Shown here: piece after piece, positions 8,532 to 18,899 of the stretch
Layout: every line of letters starts with the position of its first letter
Position numbering within the stretch: the first letter of the stretch is position 1
Made by a program: the position numbers and the translations under genes
DNA from: Mycobacterium uberis
Lineage (GTDB): Bacteria; Actinomycetota; Actinomycetes; Mycobacteriales; Mycobacteriaceae
Direction: 5' to 3'
Assembly (NCBI RefSeq): GCF_003408705.1
Contig: NZ_QAYL01000053.1
Coordinates: 1 to 33,857, forward strand
Length of the DNA: 33,857 nucleotides
Notes under the pieces: generated by a model
The model's input: only the letters and a program-made list of their open reading frames with translations
Told to the model about the DNA's origin: nothing
The model's database searches: none

Positions 8532-9785
8532 ATGCAGTCGTGGTATTTCGCACAGGTTCCGAGGTTACCGGGACGCGGCCCGGAGTTACGGCTGTACGAC
8601 ACCTCTGACCGGCAGGTGCGTCCAGTGGCTGCTGGTACAGCGTCCACCTGTAAAGCGACCATGTATGTCTGCGGGATCACCCCGTATGATGCCACTCATC
8701 TGGGCCACGCCGCGACCTATCTAGCGTTCGACCTGATTCACCGACTATGGTTGGACCTGGGGCACGACGTGCATTACGTGCAGAATGTCACCGACGTCGA
8801 TGATCCGTTGTTTGAACGTGCCGATCGTGATGGTGTCGATTGGCGCGACCTCGCCGGACGCGAGATCGCTCTGTTCCGCGATGATATGGCAGCGCTGCGG
8901 ATACTGCCGCCGCATGACTATGTAGCGGCGACCGAAGCGATTACCGAGATCGTCGAACTCGTCGAAAAGATGCTGACCTCGGGGGCTGCGTACGTCATCG
9001 AGGACGAATACCCAGATATTTACTTCCGAGCCGATACCACGCTGCAATTTGGCTATGAGTCGGGCTATGACCGAGACACCATGCTGCGACTGTACGAGCA
9101 GTGCGGCGGCGACTCGCATCGACCTGGAAAAAGCGACGAACTCGACGCATTGCTGTGGCGGGCCGCGCGACCCGGCGAGCCTAGTTGGCCGTCACCGTTA
9201 GGTCCGGGCCGGCCGGGTTGGCACGTCGAGTGCGCGGCAATTGCGCTCAGCCGTATCGGTATCGGTCTGGACATTCAAGGTGGGGGCAGCGACCTGGTCT
9301 TTCCGCATCACGAGTTCACCGCGGCGCATGCTGAATGTGTTAAGGGTGAGCGGCGATTCGCCCGGCATTATGTGCACGCTGGGATGATCGGTTGGGACGG
9401 ACATAAGATGTCCAAAAGTCGCGGCAACCTGGTGTTGGTGTCGGCGCTGCGTGCTCAAGGCGCCCCACCCGCAGCTATCCGGCTGAGTTTGTTGGCCGGG
9501 CATTATCGGGCCGACCGGTTTTGGAGCCGCCAGCTGCTCGACGAGGCTATCGCCCGGCTACATCGCTGGCGCACTGCTGTCTCGATGCCCGCTGGTCCGG
9601 ATGTCGCCGACGTTATTGCCCGGGTGCGCGGGTATTTGGCCGACGACCTTGACACCCCCAAAGCGATTGCTGCGTTGGATGGTTGGGTCACTGATGCACT
9701 GGAGTACGGTGGTCACGACACAGCAGCGCCGAAGTTGCTGGCAACCGCGATCGATACGTTGCTGGGGGTGGACGTGGACCTGTAA
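8532..9785 (+). CDS. mshC: L-cysteine:1D-myo-inositol 2-amino-2-deoxy-alpha-D-glucopyranoside ligase MshC
   Basis: Joins cysteine to GlcN-inositol with ATP, the third enzymatic step of mycothiol synthesis in the cytosol. The 417-residue protein is full length and related to class I cysteinyl-tRNA synthetase. [17 protein letters not shown] at 44-60 contains zinc ligand Cys47 and the HIGH-type HLGH. Cys234 ([10 protein letters not shown]) and His259 (FPHHEF) are the other zinc ligands. KMSKS is at 292-296. The C-terminal anticodon-binding-like domain is short, as expected for MshC rather than CysS. Small length differences from the M. tuberculosis protein occur near residues 35-40 and 155-162. 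Start at ATG 8532, 24 nt after the cysQ stop. Confidence 0.96.
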   Translation: MQSWYFAQVPRLPGRGPELRLYDTSDRQVRPVAAGTASTCKATMYVCGITPYDATHLGHAATYLAFDLIHRLWLDLGHDVHYVQNVTDVDDPLFERADRDGVDWRDLAGREIALFRDDMAALRILPPHDYVAATEAITEIVELVEKMLTSGAAYVIEDEYPDIYFRADTTLQFGYESGYDRDTMLRLYEQCGGDSHRPGKSDELDALLWRAARPGEPSWPSPLGPGRPGWHVECAAIALSRIGIGLDIQGGGSDLVFPHHEFTAAHAECVKGERRFARHYVHAGMIGWDGHKMSKSRGNLVLVSALRAQGAPPAAIRLSLLAGHYRADRFWSRQLLDEAIARLHRWRTAVSMPAGPDVADVIARVRGYLADDLDTPKAIAALDGWVTDALEYGGHDTAAPKLLATAIDTLLGVDVDL

Positions 9786-9823
9786 TCGTGGCAGAGGTAC
9801 CGACAAGGTACGGCTTTCAGTTG

Positions 9824-10653
9824 TGACAGCGTTGAATGGCAAAGTCGTGTTCATCATCGGTGGTGTCGGGGAATCGGCGCGCGGCTGGCTCTCGGTGGTC
9901 ATGAGTAGATGCTGACGGCGGTCGTTGATGTACGCGATCTGCACCGCCTTGCAGGCTGAAGCTGAGTAGGCCGTTGCATGCTTCGGCGCCATCGACGTAA
10001 TCGTCGCCAGTACAGGCATCACTATCTACGGTTCAGTGCTGTAGGTCGACGCAGAGGCGTTCAAGCGGGTGTTGGATGTCAACTTGCTCGGTTTCTTTCA
10101 TATGGTGCGTGCCATGTTACCGGCGTTTATTGACCGCCGAGGTTATGTGTTGATCGTTTCGTCGCTGGCCGCCTTCGCAACGCCACCGGGGGTGCCCTCT
10201 GCAATGTGTCTAATCTGCGTAACTAACCTCTCCCCAACGCTCTGCGTATGGAGATCGGTTCGTTCGGTGTCGGCGTCAGTACGATCCACATGTCGTGGAT
10301 CGATATCACACTGGTTCGGTGACACCAAGGCCGACCTACCCGTATTTCGTGACCTGTTTGCAGCGCTGCTCTGCCCGTTCAACAAGACCAGTGCGGTGGA
10401 TCGGTTGTGCGCGGCGTTTGTGAAGAGCATCGAGGGACACAAGGACCGCGTGTATTGCCCGGGTTGGGTTGGCTTGTTCTGCTGGATCAAACCGCTATTG
10501 TTCACTCGGATCGGTGACCTAACCATCCAAAAAGTTTCTGCTGGGTTGGTGTCGCGTATGTGTGCCGAGGTTGTCACGCTCGGGTGCTCCACTAGCGCAT
10601 ACAACGAGACGGTTATCGGGAAAAATCGCGGAAAACGAGCGCGAACCCGATAA
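9824..10653 (+). pseudogene. Short-chain dehydrogenase pseudogene (Rv2129c-like)
   Basis: The start VTALNGKVVFIIGGVGESA is followed by a stop near 9913. In the expected frame AVVDVRDLHRL, ACFGAIDVIVASTGITIYGS and VLDVNLLGFFHMVRAMLPAF follow, interrupted by TAG codons. After VLIVSSLAAFATPPG the frame is lost. LRMEIGSFGVGVSTIHMSWID is seen in another frame, then DTKADLPVFRDLF onwards to CSTSAYNE in a third. The Rossmann helix after the cofactor loop is deleted and the catalytic Y-x-x-x-K segment is gone. It is clearly an SDR-family oxidoreductase that followed mshC on the same strand; its substrate was never known. Non-functional. Confidence 0.88.
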
Positions 10654-10795
10654 TTGCAGTAGCGGCATAACCAGCCGGTGCGCCAGCACGTGGTAACCAC
10701 GACGGTAACGATGGTCAAGAAGGCCATTGCCATTCTGTACAATGGCGGTTTGATGGTGTAGCGGTTACGGATAATCGATTGATCTCGCTTGAGAG

Positions 10796-12292
10796 TCAGC
10801 CTGAGGATTTCATCGGCGGGTTGGCGATCGCCGGAAATGGCCCAGTGTAGCCCATTCTCTCACGGGCGATACTCATCACGCGCTTGCGTATCGAGTACCA
10901 GCCGATGATCAAGGCTGGGACAATAACGACCAGTGACGCTACTGTCCACGTGCCGATCGGTTTGTCGAACGTCATCATAACCAGTATGGCGAACAAAAAG
11001 AGCAAGGTGAGGTAGCCACTATACGGGGCCAGTGGCATACGGAATCGGGGTCGGCGCATGATCCCGGCTTTGGCCATCTTGTGGAGTCGAAGTTGGCAAA
11101 GTACGATGGTGCCCCATCCGGCGATGATGCCCAGCGCGGCGATGTTGAGCACGATCTCGAAGGCTTGACCGGGGTTGAAGGCGTTTAGTGCGACACCGAA
11201 CAGGCAGATAACGGCGGCTAAAAGGATTCCGCCATATGGCACACCGTTTTTCGACATCCGCGCGGTGAATTTCGGACCGCTGCCATTTATCGCGATCGAG
11301 TGCATGACGCGACCGGTTGAATACAGCCCGGCGTTGAGGCTGGACAGTGCGGCGGTGAGTACCACGATGTTCATTAGGTCGCCCGCGCCGTGGAAGCCGA
11401 TCTTGGAGAAGAACGTGACGAACGGGCTTTCGCTGGCCTTGAACGCAGTATAGGGCAGCAACAGTGCCAGCAGGATCACTGACCCGACGTAGAAGATCGC
11501 GATGCGGGCGATCACGGAGTTGATCGCCCTCGGCATGATTTTTTCTGGCTCGGCGGTTTCGCCGGCTGCGGTGCCGACCAGTTCGACGGCGGCGTAGGCG
11601 AACATCACTCCGGAAGTGACCATCAGTAGCGGAACGACACCAGTTGGGAGCAATCCGCCGTGACTAGTCCATAGGCTCAACCCGGTGTTGTGGCCGTCGA
11701 CTGGGTAACGCCCAGCGAGGAAGATGGTTCCTACAACCAGGAATGCCACCAGCGCACAAACCTTGATCAGCGCGGCCCAAAACTCGAGTTCGCCGAACCA
11801 TTCCACGGAGATCAGATTCATCGCTAACACCGTCGCCAGGGCAAACAGCGCAAGGGTCCATTGCGGCAACACGGTGAAGATTGTCCAGCGATGTAAGTAG
11901 GTGGCGATGGCGGTAGTGTCCACGATCGACGTCATCGCCCAGTTCAGGAAGTACATCCAGCCCACGGCGTAGGCGGCTTTCTCGCCGAAGAACTCACGTG
12001 CGTAGGACACGAAAGAACCCGAGGAGGGGCGATGCAGCACCAGCTCGCCCAGCGCGCGCAGTACCAGGAAGACGAATACCCCACAGACGGCATACACCAG
12101 GGACAATCCAGGTCCAGCCTTGACTAGCCGGCCGCCGGCACCAAGGAACAACCCAGTTCCGATCGCGCCGCCGATCCCGATCATCTGCAGTTGTCGGGGC
12201 TTGAGGCCTTTGTGGTAGCCAACCTCCTCGCCGAAGATATCAGCTCTCGACACGTCGGATTTTGGTTCGGGGCTCTCAGCCAGCGTAGCCAT
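10796..12292 (-). CDS. ansP1: L-asparagine permease (APC family)
   Basis: A 498-residue amino acid:proton symporter with twelve predicted membrane segments between about residues 35 and 480. The first helix carries the family signature [19 protein letters not shown] (residues 37-55), where the unwound glycine-rich part binds substrate. [17 protein letters not shown] and [15 protein letters not shown] are characteristic of the amino-acid/GABA permease group. Mycobacteria carry two AnsP paralogues; sequence and context fit AnsP1 (Rv2127). It takes up asparagine as a nitrogen source. The gene converges with the dead SDR gene and is flanked by about 140 nt on each side. No defects seen; in a reduced genome its retention suggests dependence on host amino acids. 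Confidence 0.93.
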   Translation of the reverse strand: MATLAESPEPKSDVSRADIFGEEVGYHKGLKPRQLQMIGIGGAIGTGLFLGAGGRLVKAGPGLSLVYAVCGVFVFLVLRALGELVLHRPSSGSFVSYAREFFGEKAAYAVGWMYFLNWAMTSIVDTTAIATYLHRWTIFTVLPQWTLALFALATVLAMNLISVEWFGELEFWAALIKVCALVAFLVVGTIFLAGRYPVDGHNTGLSLWTSHGGLLPTGVVPLLMVTSGVMFAYAAVELVGTAAGETAEPEKIMPRAINSVIARIAIFYVGSVILLALLLPYTAFKASESPFVTFFSKIGFHGAGDLMNIVVLTAALSSLNAGLYSTGRVMHSIAINGSGPKFTARMSKNGVPYGGILLAAVICLFGVALNAFNPGQAFEIVLNIAALGIIAGWGTIVLCQLRLHKMAKAGIMRRPRFRMPLAPYSGYLTLLFLFAILVMMTFDKPIGTWTVASLVVIVPALIIGWYSIRKRVMSIARERMGYTGPFPAIANPPMKSSG

Positions 12293-12427
12293 ACATGGGG
12301 TCCTAATCGTCGTCCTACCGGCGTTCGGTGGGTCTCCCCACGACAGTGAAGACAGAGTTCGCTAGCGATCTTTTCCCAATCAACAGATGACGGCAAATCG
12401 TGTAGACCCCGCTGCCTCAGTCAGTGT

Positions 12428-13315
12428 CTACCGCCCAAACCCGGGGCGTCGTCGGCGTAGATAGCGTTCAAACTCGGCGGCCAAAGCGTCGCCGTCGATC
12501 TTGCCCAACGCATCGTTCACATCGACCTCGGCGTCGCCACGCTGCTCCAATGCCTGCACGTATTCGGCCAGGTCGTCATCTTCGGCGACCATCTCGGTGA
12601 TTGCCTGTTCCCACTCTTCGGCTCGTGTCGGCAGGTTAGCCAACGGGACCTCGACGTCGAGCACGTCTTCGACGTGGCGCAGCAGCGCGACCGTCGCCTT
12701 CGGATTGGGGGGGTGTGACACGTAGTGAGGCACCGCCGCCCAGAACGTCACCGCCGGGATTCCGGCCGTCACGCAGGCGTCTTGGAACACTCCGACGATT
12801 CCCGTTGGGCCCTCATAGCGAGTTTCCTCCAGACTGAAGAGTCGTGCCGATTCCAGCGAGTAAGTCGCACCCGAGACTGGTACCGGCCGGGTATGCGGAG
12901 TGTCAGCCAGCAGCGCCCCGAGGATCACAACGGTGTCGACGTTAAGCTTGTCGGCGATGGCCAGCAACTCAGCGCAGAAGGTGCGCCAGCGCATGTTCGG
13001 TTCCACCCCGTGCATCAACACCACATCGCGGTCACTGCCCAGTGGGCAACAGTGTGAGATCCGCATCGCCGGCCACACCAACTCCCGGGTAACTCCATCG
13101 ATCTGGCGGATGACCGGGCGATTCACCTGATAGTCATAATAGGTTTCGTCGTCGATCTCCACGATCAGGTCGGCTTCCCAGATGGCATCCAGGTGCTCTA
13201 AAGCTCCGCTGGCCGCATCGCCGGCATCGTTCCAGCCCTCAAAAGCCGCCACGGCGACGGTGTTGTGCAGTTCGGGCAGTGCGCTGCGATCCGGCCTACC
13301 ATCTCGCAAAGTCAC
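12428..13315 (-). CDS. PAC2 family protein (proteasome-assembly-chaperone-like fold)
   Basis: Counterpart of Rv2125, 295 residues from GTG 13315. The N-terminal phrase VAVAAFEGWNDAGDAASGALE (about 20-40) is the signature of the bacterial PAC2 family. ILGALLADTPHTRPVPVSG and GIVGVFQDACVTAGIP mark the central alpha/beta core. The last third is acidic and probably helical (VAEDDDLAEYVQALEQRGDAE), ending with an Arg-rich tail RRRRPGFGR. Despite the name, no role in proteasome assembly is established for bacterial members. It is transcribed toward ansP1, with a 135-nt gap. No damage seen. Confidence 0.9.
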   Translation of the reverse strand: MTLRDGRPDRSALPELHNTVAVAAFEGWNDAGDAASGALEHLDAIWEADLIVEIDDETYYDYQVNRPVIRQIDGVTRELVWPAMRISHCCPLGSDRDVVLMHGVEPNMRWRTFCAELLAIADKLNVDTVVILGALLADTPHTRPVPVSGATYSLESARLFSLEETRYEGPTGIVGVFQDACVTAGIPAVTFWAAVPHYVSHPPNPKATVALLRHVEDVLDVEVPLANLPTRAEEWEQAITEMVAEDDDLAEYVQALEQRGDAEVDVNDALGKIDGDALAAEFERYLRRRRPGFGR

Positions 13316-13413
13316 AGAATCAGCGTACGGCTTAAAGTCCGGCGACGATGCGTGTTGGGTAACGGCTCGATGCAGAACTGAGCGGTTTGCATGGACTAAC
13401 TAGTCTTGTGCGC

Positions 13414-15887
13414 GTGACTGCCGCTAACCGGCACCAGTACGACACTGATTTCCTGGAGACTTTGGTGCAGCGCGTGGTGATGGACGACGGTGCGATGGGC
13501 ACTTAGTTCCAGGCCGCGGACCTCACGTTAGACGATTTCCGTGGCTTGGATGGCTGCAATTGGATTCTCAACGAGATGCGTCCTGAGGTGCTGGAAATCA
13601 TCCAACAGTGCTATTATGAAGAAGGTCCGGATGCTTTCGAGGCCAACACCTTTTGGATGTACTCTGGTGATTACGACATTGCCGACAAGATTGGGGCGTT
13701 GTTGCAGCGGAGCACCGCGATCGGTTGCCGACGAGCTGACTATACCCAGCCGCAAGTAGCACGTACTGGGGTTGATAGGGCCAGGTATTTAAGCTTCCCA
13801 CTCTGGGCCACGCCGAATACGCTGTCATTCGTGGTGCGTACGCTGAGGCTGCGCTAAGTTTGTTGGATGGCGGCGCCGACGCCATCCTGGTCGAAGCTTC
13901 CCAGGACTTGCTACCGGTTAAGGCCGCGGTACTGGACTCGCGGCGAGCGATAATGACACAGGCCGGCTGGTACATTCCGATCTTTGCTCACGTCACCTTG
14001 CAGACGACTGGCACGATGCTGCTGGGAAGTGAGATCGGTGCGATGCTGACAGCCGTCGGGCTGCTCGGTGTCGACATAATCGGTCTAAACACCACAACGG
14101 GGCCCGCCGAGATGAATGAGCATCTGCGGCACTTGTCCCAGCATGCTCGCATTCCGGTGTCGGTTATGCCCAACGTAAGATTGCCGGTGCTAGGCGCCAA
14201 GAGTGTCGGATATCCGCTGCAAACTGACGAGTTGGCCGAAGCACTAGCGCTGAGTTCGGGTTTTCGTTGGTCGGCGGCTGCTGTGGCACCATCCCGGACT
14301 ATATCCGGGAAGTGGTAGCCTCCGTAGCCAGATTCAATGACGGGACAGTGTGTCATGTGACCTACGAGCCGTCGGTGTTCATCGTTGTATACAGCGATCC
14401 GTTCACCCCTGACACTTCGGTAATTGTGATCATCATAGATCGGTATAATGCTAAATTTATCCAATTATTTTCGTTAGGAAACAGTCATCGACAATCATCA
14501 GAAGTTCTTGAGCATCGCCAAGGACCAAGCTCGCGTCGGCGCATATCTGCTGGATTTGTGTGTTGACTACGTCAGTTGCGATGGCGTGGTCGATTATGAA
14601 GGCGTTGGCCAGTCGACTCGCGACGTCGTCTACATTGCTGATCATGCTAGACTGCACCGAAAGCCCTGTTTTGTAAGCCGGTTTGGAGCAGCTGGGCGGC
14701 CACTGGGCGATCAATTCCGTCAACTACGAGGATGAGTAAGGTTCAGAGTCGCGGTTTCACAAGGCTTATAGAGCTCGTCTCCGAACACTGTTCAGCCGTG
14801 GTTGCGCTGACCGTCGACGAGGAGAGGCAAGACCGCACCACCGAGAAGTAAGGTCGGACAAGAGCCCCAAGCGCGGTAGAGAGCAAGACATCGACAGTTT
14901 CAAGGAGATTGTGTTCTGCAAGAAGGAATTCGAGAGCAAGGAACGTAATAAACTGTCCAAAAGCATTTCGAAGCAATGTAAGGATACTGAATATCCGGTC
15001 AATGTGTATGAAAGACCCTATTTAGCAGCTAAAGTCGAGGTATCTGCTCTGTCGTTCTGGAGGTCGCGTACCGTCCAGGATTTGGTGATAGCCAACTACA
15101 CTTGACTACTCGACGAGCATGCATTGTCCTTGGGCAAATGGATATTACGTGGTGTACGCGGTGGTGAGGAGACTTCCTATGGCAGAGTGCATCGAGACCG
15201 AAGTCTAGTTCCAGCTGCGGTACTGGCTAGACCGGTTGTTCATCCACGGTGTCTTGACGCATGTTACCGTAGTGTTATAGTTATTTTTCGTTAATTTACC
15301 AGCGGTGTCCGATGGTGACGGCGTCGTGGTGTTCGCCGAGCGCTGACGCGATGCTGAAGTGCAGTACCGGCTCAGTTTCCCATGTCAGCGACGCGGCCGG
15401 TTTCTGTGCATCGTCGATTTCATCCGCTCTCGGGATCGGGACAGATGGATGGGGTGATGTTGACGTGCTGCCCTTTCAGCTGGTTAACATGGGCTAACCC
15501 ATCGCTCATTTCGCTAACGGGCTGTTCGCATCTAACTCCTGCCATGACTACCTCGAAGTGCATGGTGATGGAATGCAGTTCACCGAAGCGCTGGCCGAGT
15601 ACTGGCATCGACGTATCGGGGAGGAGTTGAAGTTTTCTGGGGAGCGGGCGATGTCGGCCAATGACCCCGAGGTCGTCGAGAACTATTTTAAGCTCGACTA
15701 CCCTGGCATCTGGTTCGTCTTAGGCTAAGGTGCATGCCCGGACCAGGAGGATCAGGTCAAAGTGATGGAGCTGCTGCCACCCGACCGTATCGGCGTGAGG
15801 TTGTCTGAAGAGTTACAGTTACATCCCTAGCACTCGGTCGACGCGTTCGTGCTGCACTACCGCAAGATTACATACTTCAACGTCTGA
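13414..15887 (+). pseudogene. metH: Cobalamin-dependent methionine synthase pseudogene
   Basis: MetH transfers the methyl group from methyl-tetrahydrofolate to homocysteine using cobalamin. GTG at 13414 begins VTAANRHQYDTDFLETL; codon 31 (13504) is a TAG stop. The homocysteine domain continues to about 14318 with shifts (LVEASQDLLPVKAAVL, GTMLLGSEIGAMLTAV, then VGGCCGTIPDYIREV in another frame). Folate-domain pieces follow (LLDLCVDYV, AINSVNYEDE, LTVDEERQDRTTEK). Near 14860 the sequence jumps to the linker seen before the activation domain (KRGREQDIDSF, then SALSFWRSRTVQDLVIANYT). The end matches the C-terminus (LPFQLVNMG, LTEALAEYW-like pieces, YFNV stop at 15885). The missing part, about 1.1-1.2 kb compared with a ~1200-residue enzyme, covers the rest of the folate domain and the whole cobalamin-binding domain. 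Confidence 0.93.
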
Positions 15888-15894
15888 TTACTAC

Positions 15895-17203
15895 CTCAGC
15901 TCGTCATCGCTTTAGATGTGCGACAGCAGATTTCGTGGTAGTGCCGGCAAACCTGAACGGTTCGATACCGTTGTCGGTGTCGAGCATCGGCCCGGCTCTT
16001 CCCGAGGCTGATGACATAGCCATGCGTCCGTCGTCTGCAAGGAATTCGAACCAGTATCACCGAACGCGTCCTCACGGCTTAGTCATCTGCTTGGCGTTGT
16101 CTTAGCTCGGTCGCCGGACATCGTGGTCGCAGGCGCAGTAGCGTTCGCGTAGATACTGGTGACGGCTTTAGCCCCAACTGTTGAGGCTAACCTCGCGCTG
16201 CCGGTACTGCTGACAGCACCATAGCCTTGGACAGCAAAGATACTCGTGGTTAGGGGAGACGCAGGTACCGTAGTCATGGCCGTGACAGATGCGATAGTGG
16301 CGACGGGTACAGTAGAGCTGGTATCGGTAAACGTGACTTCCGCTAATCGCGGGTAAGTCTTGCTCGCCAGGGTCGTTAGAATGCGCCATGTCAACCAGCG
16401 GCTCCGTATTTTCACCTAAGTATTCAACCACCGGTAAGTTTGGTCAGTACGACCGTACCGATAAGCCACAGCACCGAACTCAGCAGCGGAGCTAACGGGC
16501 CGAAATAGCTAACATCGAATAAGCGATGACGGTAAAGACCTGGTTAGAAACTAAGGAGATGACCATGTCCAGTACCTGGGTGACGAGGTTTCCGAGCGGT
16601 CCGGACAGGATTTTAGCGGCTAGGTCCCGAAGAAATTCGAGGAAATCCTTGAGTAGCTCAAGGGTTAATTTGATGGTCTCGGGAAAACCGTAACTGGTGG
16701 CGACGATTGGCGGCGCGGATGACGTCATCGGGGTGGCCACAAGGCTATGTCTGAGCCCCTTGATAGACGTTCATCGTGGTGGTTTCCTGAACCCACATTC
16801 CTATGTAGTCGGCGTCGTTGAGTGCGATGGTAATAGTGTTGGCATCAAAAATTGGTCGCGACCAGTGCGGCATGCTTGGCATGTTTGGCTGCTAGATCGG
16901 CGAAACTTGGCGTGCTACCCAATGCGGACGTGTAACTGGCGGTCGCGCTGGTCGCACGCGGTCAACAAAAAGAACGGTTGATAGAACGCGACGAACCACT
17001 CTGCGCTCGGTCCTGCTTATGCGGCGTCCTGCACCGATGTCAGGTTTTCCGCGAGTTCTGTTGTAACGTCAACTTATTGGGCGAATAGGGACTGCCATGT
17101 TCTGGCTTTAGCTAGTAGCGGGCCAGGGACCGACGCCACTGGACAGCAGTGCTGAATGTACCTCAAGAGACAGCACGAACCATACTGAAGACATAACGTT
17201 CAT
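15895..17203 (-). pseudogene. PPE37: PPE family pseudogene (PPE37-like)
   Basis: PPE proteins are surface or secreted mycobacterial proteins exported by type VII systems. From ATG 17203 the minus strand reads MNVMSSVWFVLSLEVHSALL, then, after a stop at 17108, TELAENLTSVQDAA and AGPSAEWFVAFYQPF, the conserved PPE helical domain. The defining Pro-Pro-Glu is degraded to LSLE. TSALGSTPSFADLAAKHAKH follows a local deletion. The C-terminal part is better preserved: IKLTLELLKDFLEFLRDLAA and GPLGNLVTQVLDMVISLVS (16740-16495), a Thr/Val/Ala-rich stretch (16415-16083), and FRFAGTTTKSAVAH near 15920. The location between metH and hisE matches Rv2123. Many stops and shifts: non-functional. Confidence 0.85.
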
Positions 17204-17275
17204 GATTATTTGATTCCTCGAATCACGCATACAAGGGACAGCATCATCTATGTTAATGTGCTTTAATATGCCGTA

Positions 17276-17467
17276 GTGGCGGCTCTGGGTGGTGGGATAC
17301 ATAAGCTGGGTAAAAAGGTCCTGGAGGAAGCTGGCGAGGTGTGGTTAGCCGCCGAACACGAACCCAAGGAAGTGCTGGCAGAAGAGATCAGCCAGTTGCT
17401 TTATTGGATTCAGGTGCTGATGATCTCGCGTGGACTGTCGCTCGATGACGTTTATCGGAAGCTATAG
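17276..17467 (+). pseudogene. hisE: Phosphoribosyl-ATP pyrophosphatase, 5'-truncated
   Basis: HisE hydrolyses phosphoribosyl-ATP to phosphoribosyl-AMP, the second step of histidine synthesis. Only 63 residues remain from the first in-frame start (GTG 17276), against about 93 in mycobacteria. The retained part is well conserved: [34 protein letters not shown] and [14 protein letters not shown], including the metal-binding Glu helix. The N-terminal ~30 residues are missing; a TAA stop lies in frame at 17264 and the DNA before it does not encode the expected helix. There is no clear ribosome binding site. The PPE37 start lies only 70 nt away, so a deletion of hisE's 5' end together with its promoter is likely. 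Whether a short protein is still made cannot be told. Confidence 0.65.
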
Positions 17468-17471
17468 AGTT

Positions 17472-18338
17472 ATGTTGCGGGTCGCTGTTCCGAACAAAGG
17501 TGCGCTAAGCGAGCCGGCCACAGAGATTCTCTCGGAGGCTGGTTATCGGCGGCGCACTGATGCCAAAGACCTTACCGTTGTCGACTCCGTAAACCGTGTC
17601 GAGTTTTTCTTTCTGCGACCTAAAGACATTGCCATCTATGTCGGTTCGGGAGATCTTGACTTCGGCATTACCGGACGGGACCTGGTGCGCGATTCGGATG
17701 CATCGGTAAGCGAACGCCTGGCGCTGGGTTTTGGATTATCCAGTTTCCGTTATGCCGGCTCCGCCGGACGCGACTGGACGACGTCGGATCTTGCCGGAAA
17801 AAGAATCGCTACTTCCTATCCAAACTTAGTCCGAAAAGATCTGGTCGCCAAGGGTATTGAAGCAACTATCATAAGGCTTGACGGTGCTGTGGAGATCTCG
17901 GTACAACTTGGGGTGGCAGACGTTATTGCCGACGTGGTCGGATCTGGACGCACCCTAAGCCTACACGACCTCGTGACTTTTGGTGAGCCGCTGTGTGATT
18001 CGGAGGCGGTGCTGATCGAACGCGGCGATCGGGGCAGCCATGATGATCACCACGAAACCGTCGCGGCGCGTGATCAACTAGTTGCTCGGATCCAAGGGGT
18101 GGTATTTGGTCAGAAGTACCTGATGCTGGACTATGACTGTCCGCGCTCGGTACTGGACAAAGCCACGTCGATCACGCCGGGACTGGAGTCGCCGACCATC
18201 GCTCCACTGGCCGAGCCGGGTTGGGTTGCAATTCGTGCATTGGTGCCCCGCCGAGACATCAACGGGATCATGGACAAGCTTGCGGCTATCGGAGCCAAAG
18301 CGATTTTGGCCTCCGACATTAGGTTCTGCCGGTTTTGA
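17472..18338 (+). CDS. hisG: ATP phosphoribosyltransferase, long form
   Basis: Catalyses the first step of histidine synthesis, joining ATP and PRPP, and is feedback-inhibited by histidine. The 288-residue product starts at ATG 17472 ([16 protein letters not shown]), 4 nt after the hisE stop; an earlier in-frame ATG at 17430 lies inside hisE and is rejected. Motifs include [18 protein letters not shown] (about 48-65), DFGITGRDL, the PRPP loop region [16 protein letters not shown], and the C-terminal regulatory domain ending [15 protein letters not shown]. No stop or shift is seen. The product is about four residues longer than the M. tuberculosis protein, with the difference in a His/Asp-rich loop near residue 195. 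It depends on a transcript that must start before or within the truncated hisE. Confidence 0.95.
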   Translation: MLRVAVPNKGALSEPATEILSEAGYRRRTDAKDLTVVDSVNRVEFFFLRPKDIAIYVGSGDLDFGITGRDLVRDSDASVSERLALGFGLSSFRYAGSAGRDWTTSDLAGKRIATSYPNLVRKDLVAKGIEATIIRLDGAVEISVQLGVADVIADVVGSGRTLSLHDLVTFGEPLCDSEAVLIERGDRGSHDDHHETVAARDQLVARIQGVVFGQKYLMLDYDCPRSVLDKATSITPGLESPTIAPLAEPGWVAIRALVPRRDINGIMDKLAAIGAKAILASDIRFCRF

Positions 18339-18420
18339 GGTTTCGCTGTGTTAGCATCCGGCTACGGCCGATTTCCATCGTACTAGTAGCACCCTTGACA
18401 GGGGAGTATCCGCGACAAAC

Positions 18421-18894
18421 TATCTTGTTCCCCTGCCGTTTCTTTTGATTAGTGTTATCGTCTGATTGCATTTCCTGATGGTGCCCATGATGTTTTCCTG
18501 TACCGCTCTACTCAGCTGGATCAGCCTGCATTCTGCGTAAGCGAATTGGGTAGGTAGTTTCATTACTATCGTGGTCTTCACCGTTCTGGCGTTTGTCGAA
18601 CTGGTCAACGACAAACTTCCCACGGCACTTCCTCGCACCATGCAGCCGGCGTTCATTGTCCGGATCGTGTTGGACGCGTTTGCCGTTTCCGTGATCGATA
18701 CTGCGTGGGGCTATTTGTGGACCGCGCCTGGGGTCGATTTCGTTGGCGTGGTGCTCGGGACCCTGGGCGGTTATCAAACGCCTAGTTGGCTGGTCGCTGT
18801 CCATAGCGGGCAGGATCTGTCGATTGCGCTGCTGGCGGCTGCGGTCGCGGTCTTGGGCGGGTTCGCGATCGTCACGCTCATGGGTTCTCTGTAA
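18421..18894 (+). pseudogene. Integral membrane protein pseudogene (Rv2120c-like)
   Basis: The longest surviving frame (GTG 18571 to 18894, 107 residues) is strongly hydrophobic, with helices around VFTVLAFVELVN, FIVRIVLDAFAVSVIDTAW and LSIALLAAAVAVLGGFAIV. In the same frame upstream the sequence reads YLVPLPFLLISVIV, then FLMVPMMFSCTALLSWISL and ANWVGSFITIV, broken by stops at 18463 and 18538. This looks like a membrane protein of about 155 residues whose first membrane segment has been interrupted. By position, after hisG, it matches Rv2120c. Function unknown. It could be translated from the internal GTG, but no ribosome binding site is obvious. Confidence 0.7.
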
Positions 18895-18899
18895 GTAAA

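Noticed and set aside
13316..13413. Cobalamin riboswitch before metH
   Set aside because: The region is under 100 nt and no B12-box-like sequence is visible; metH here is dead in any case.
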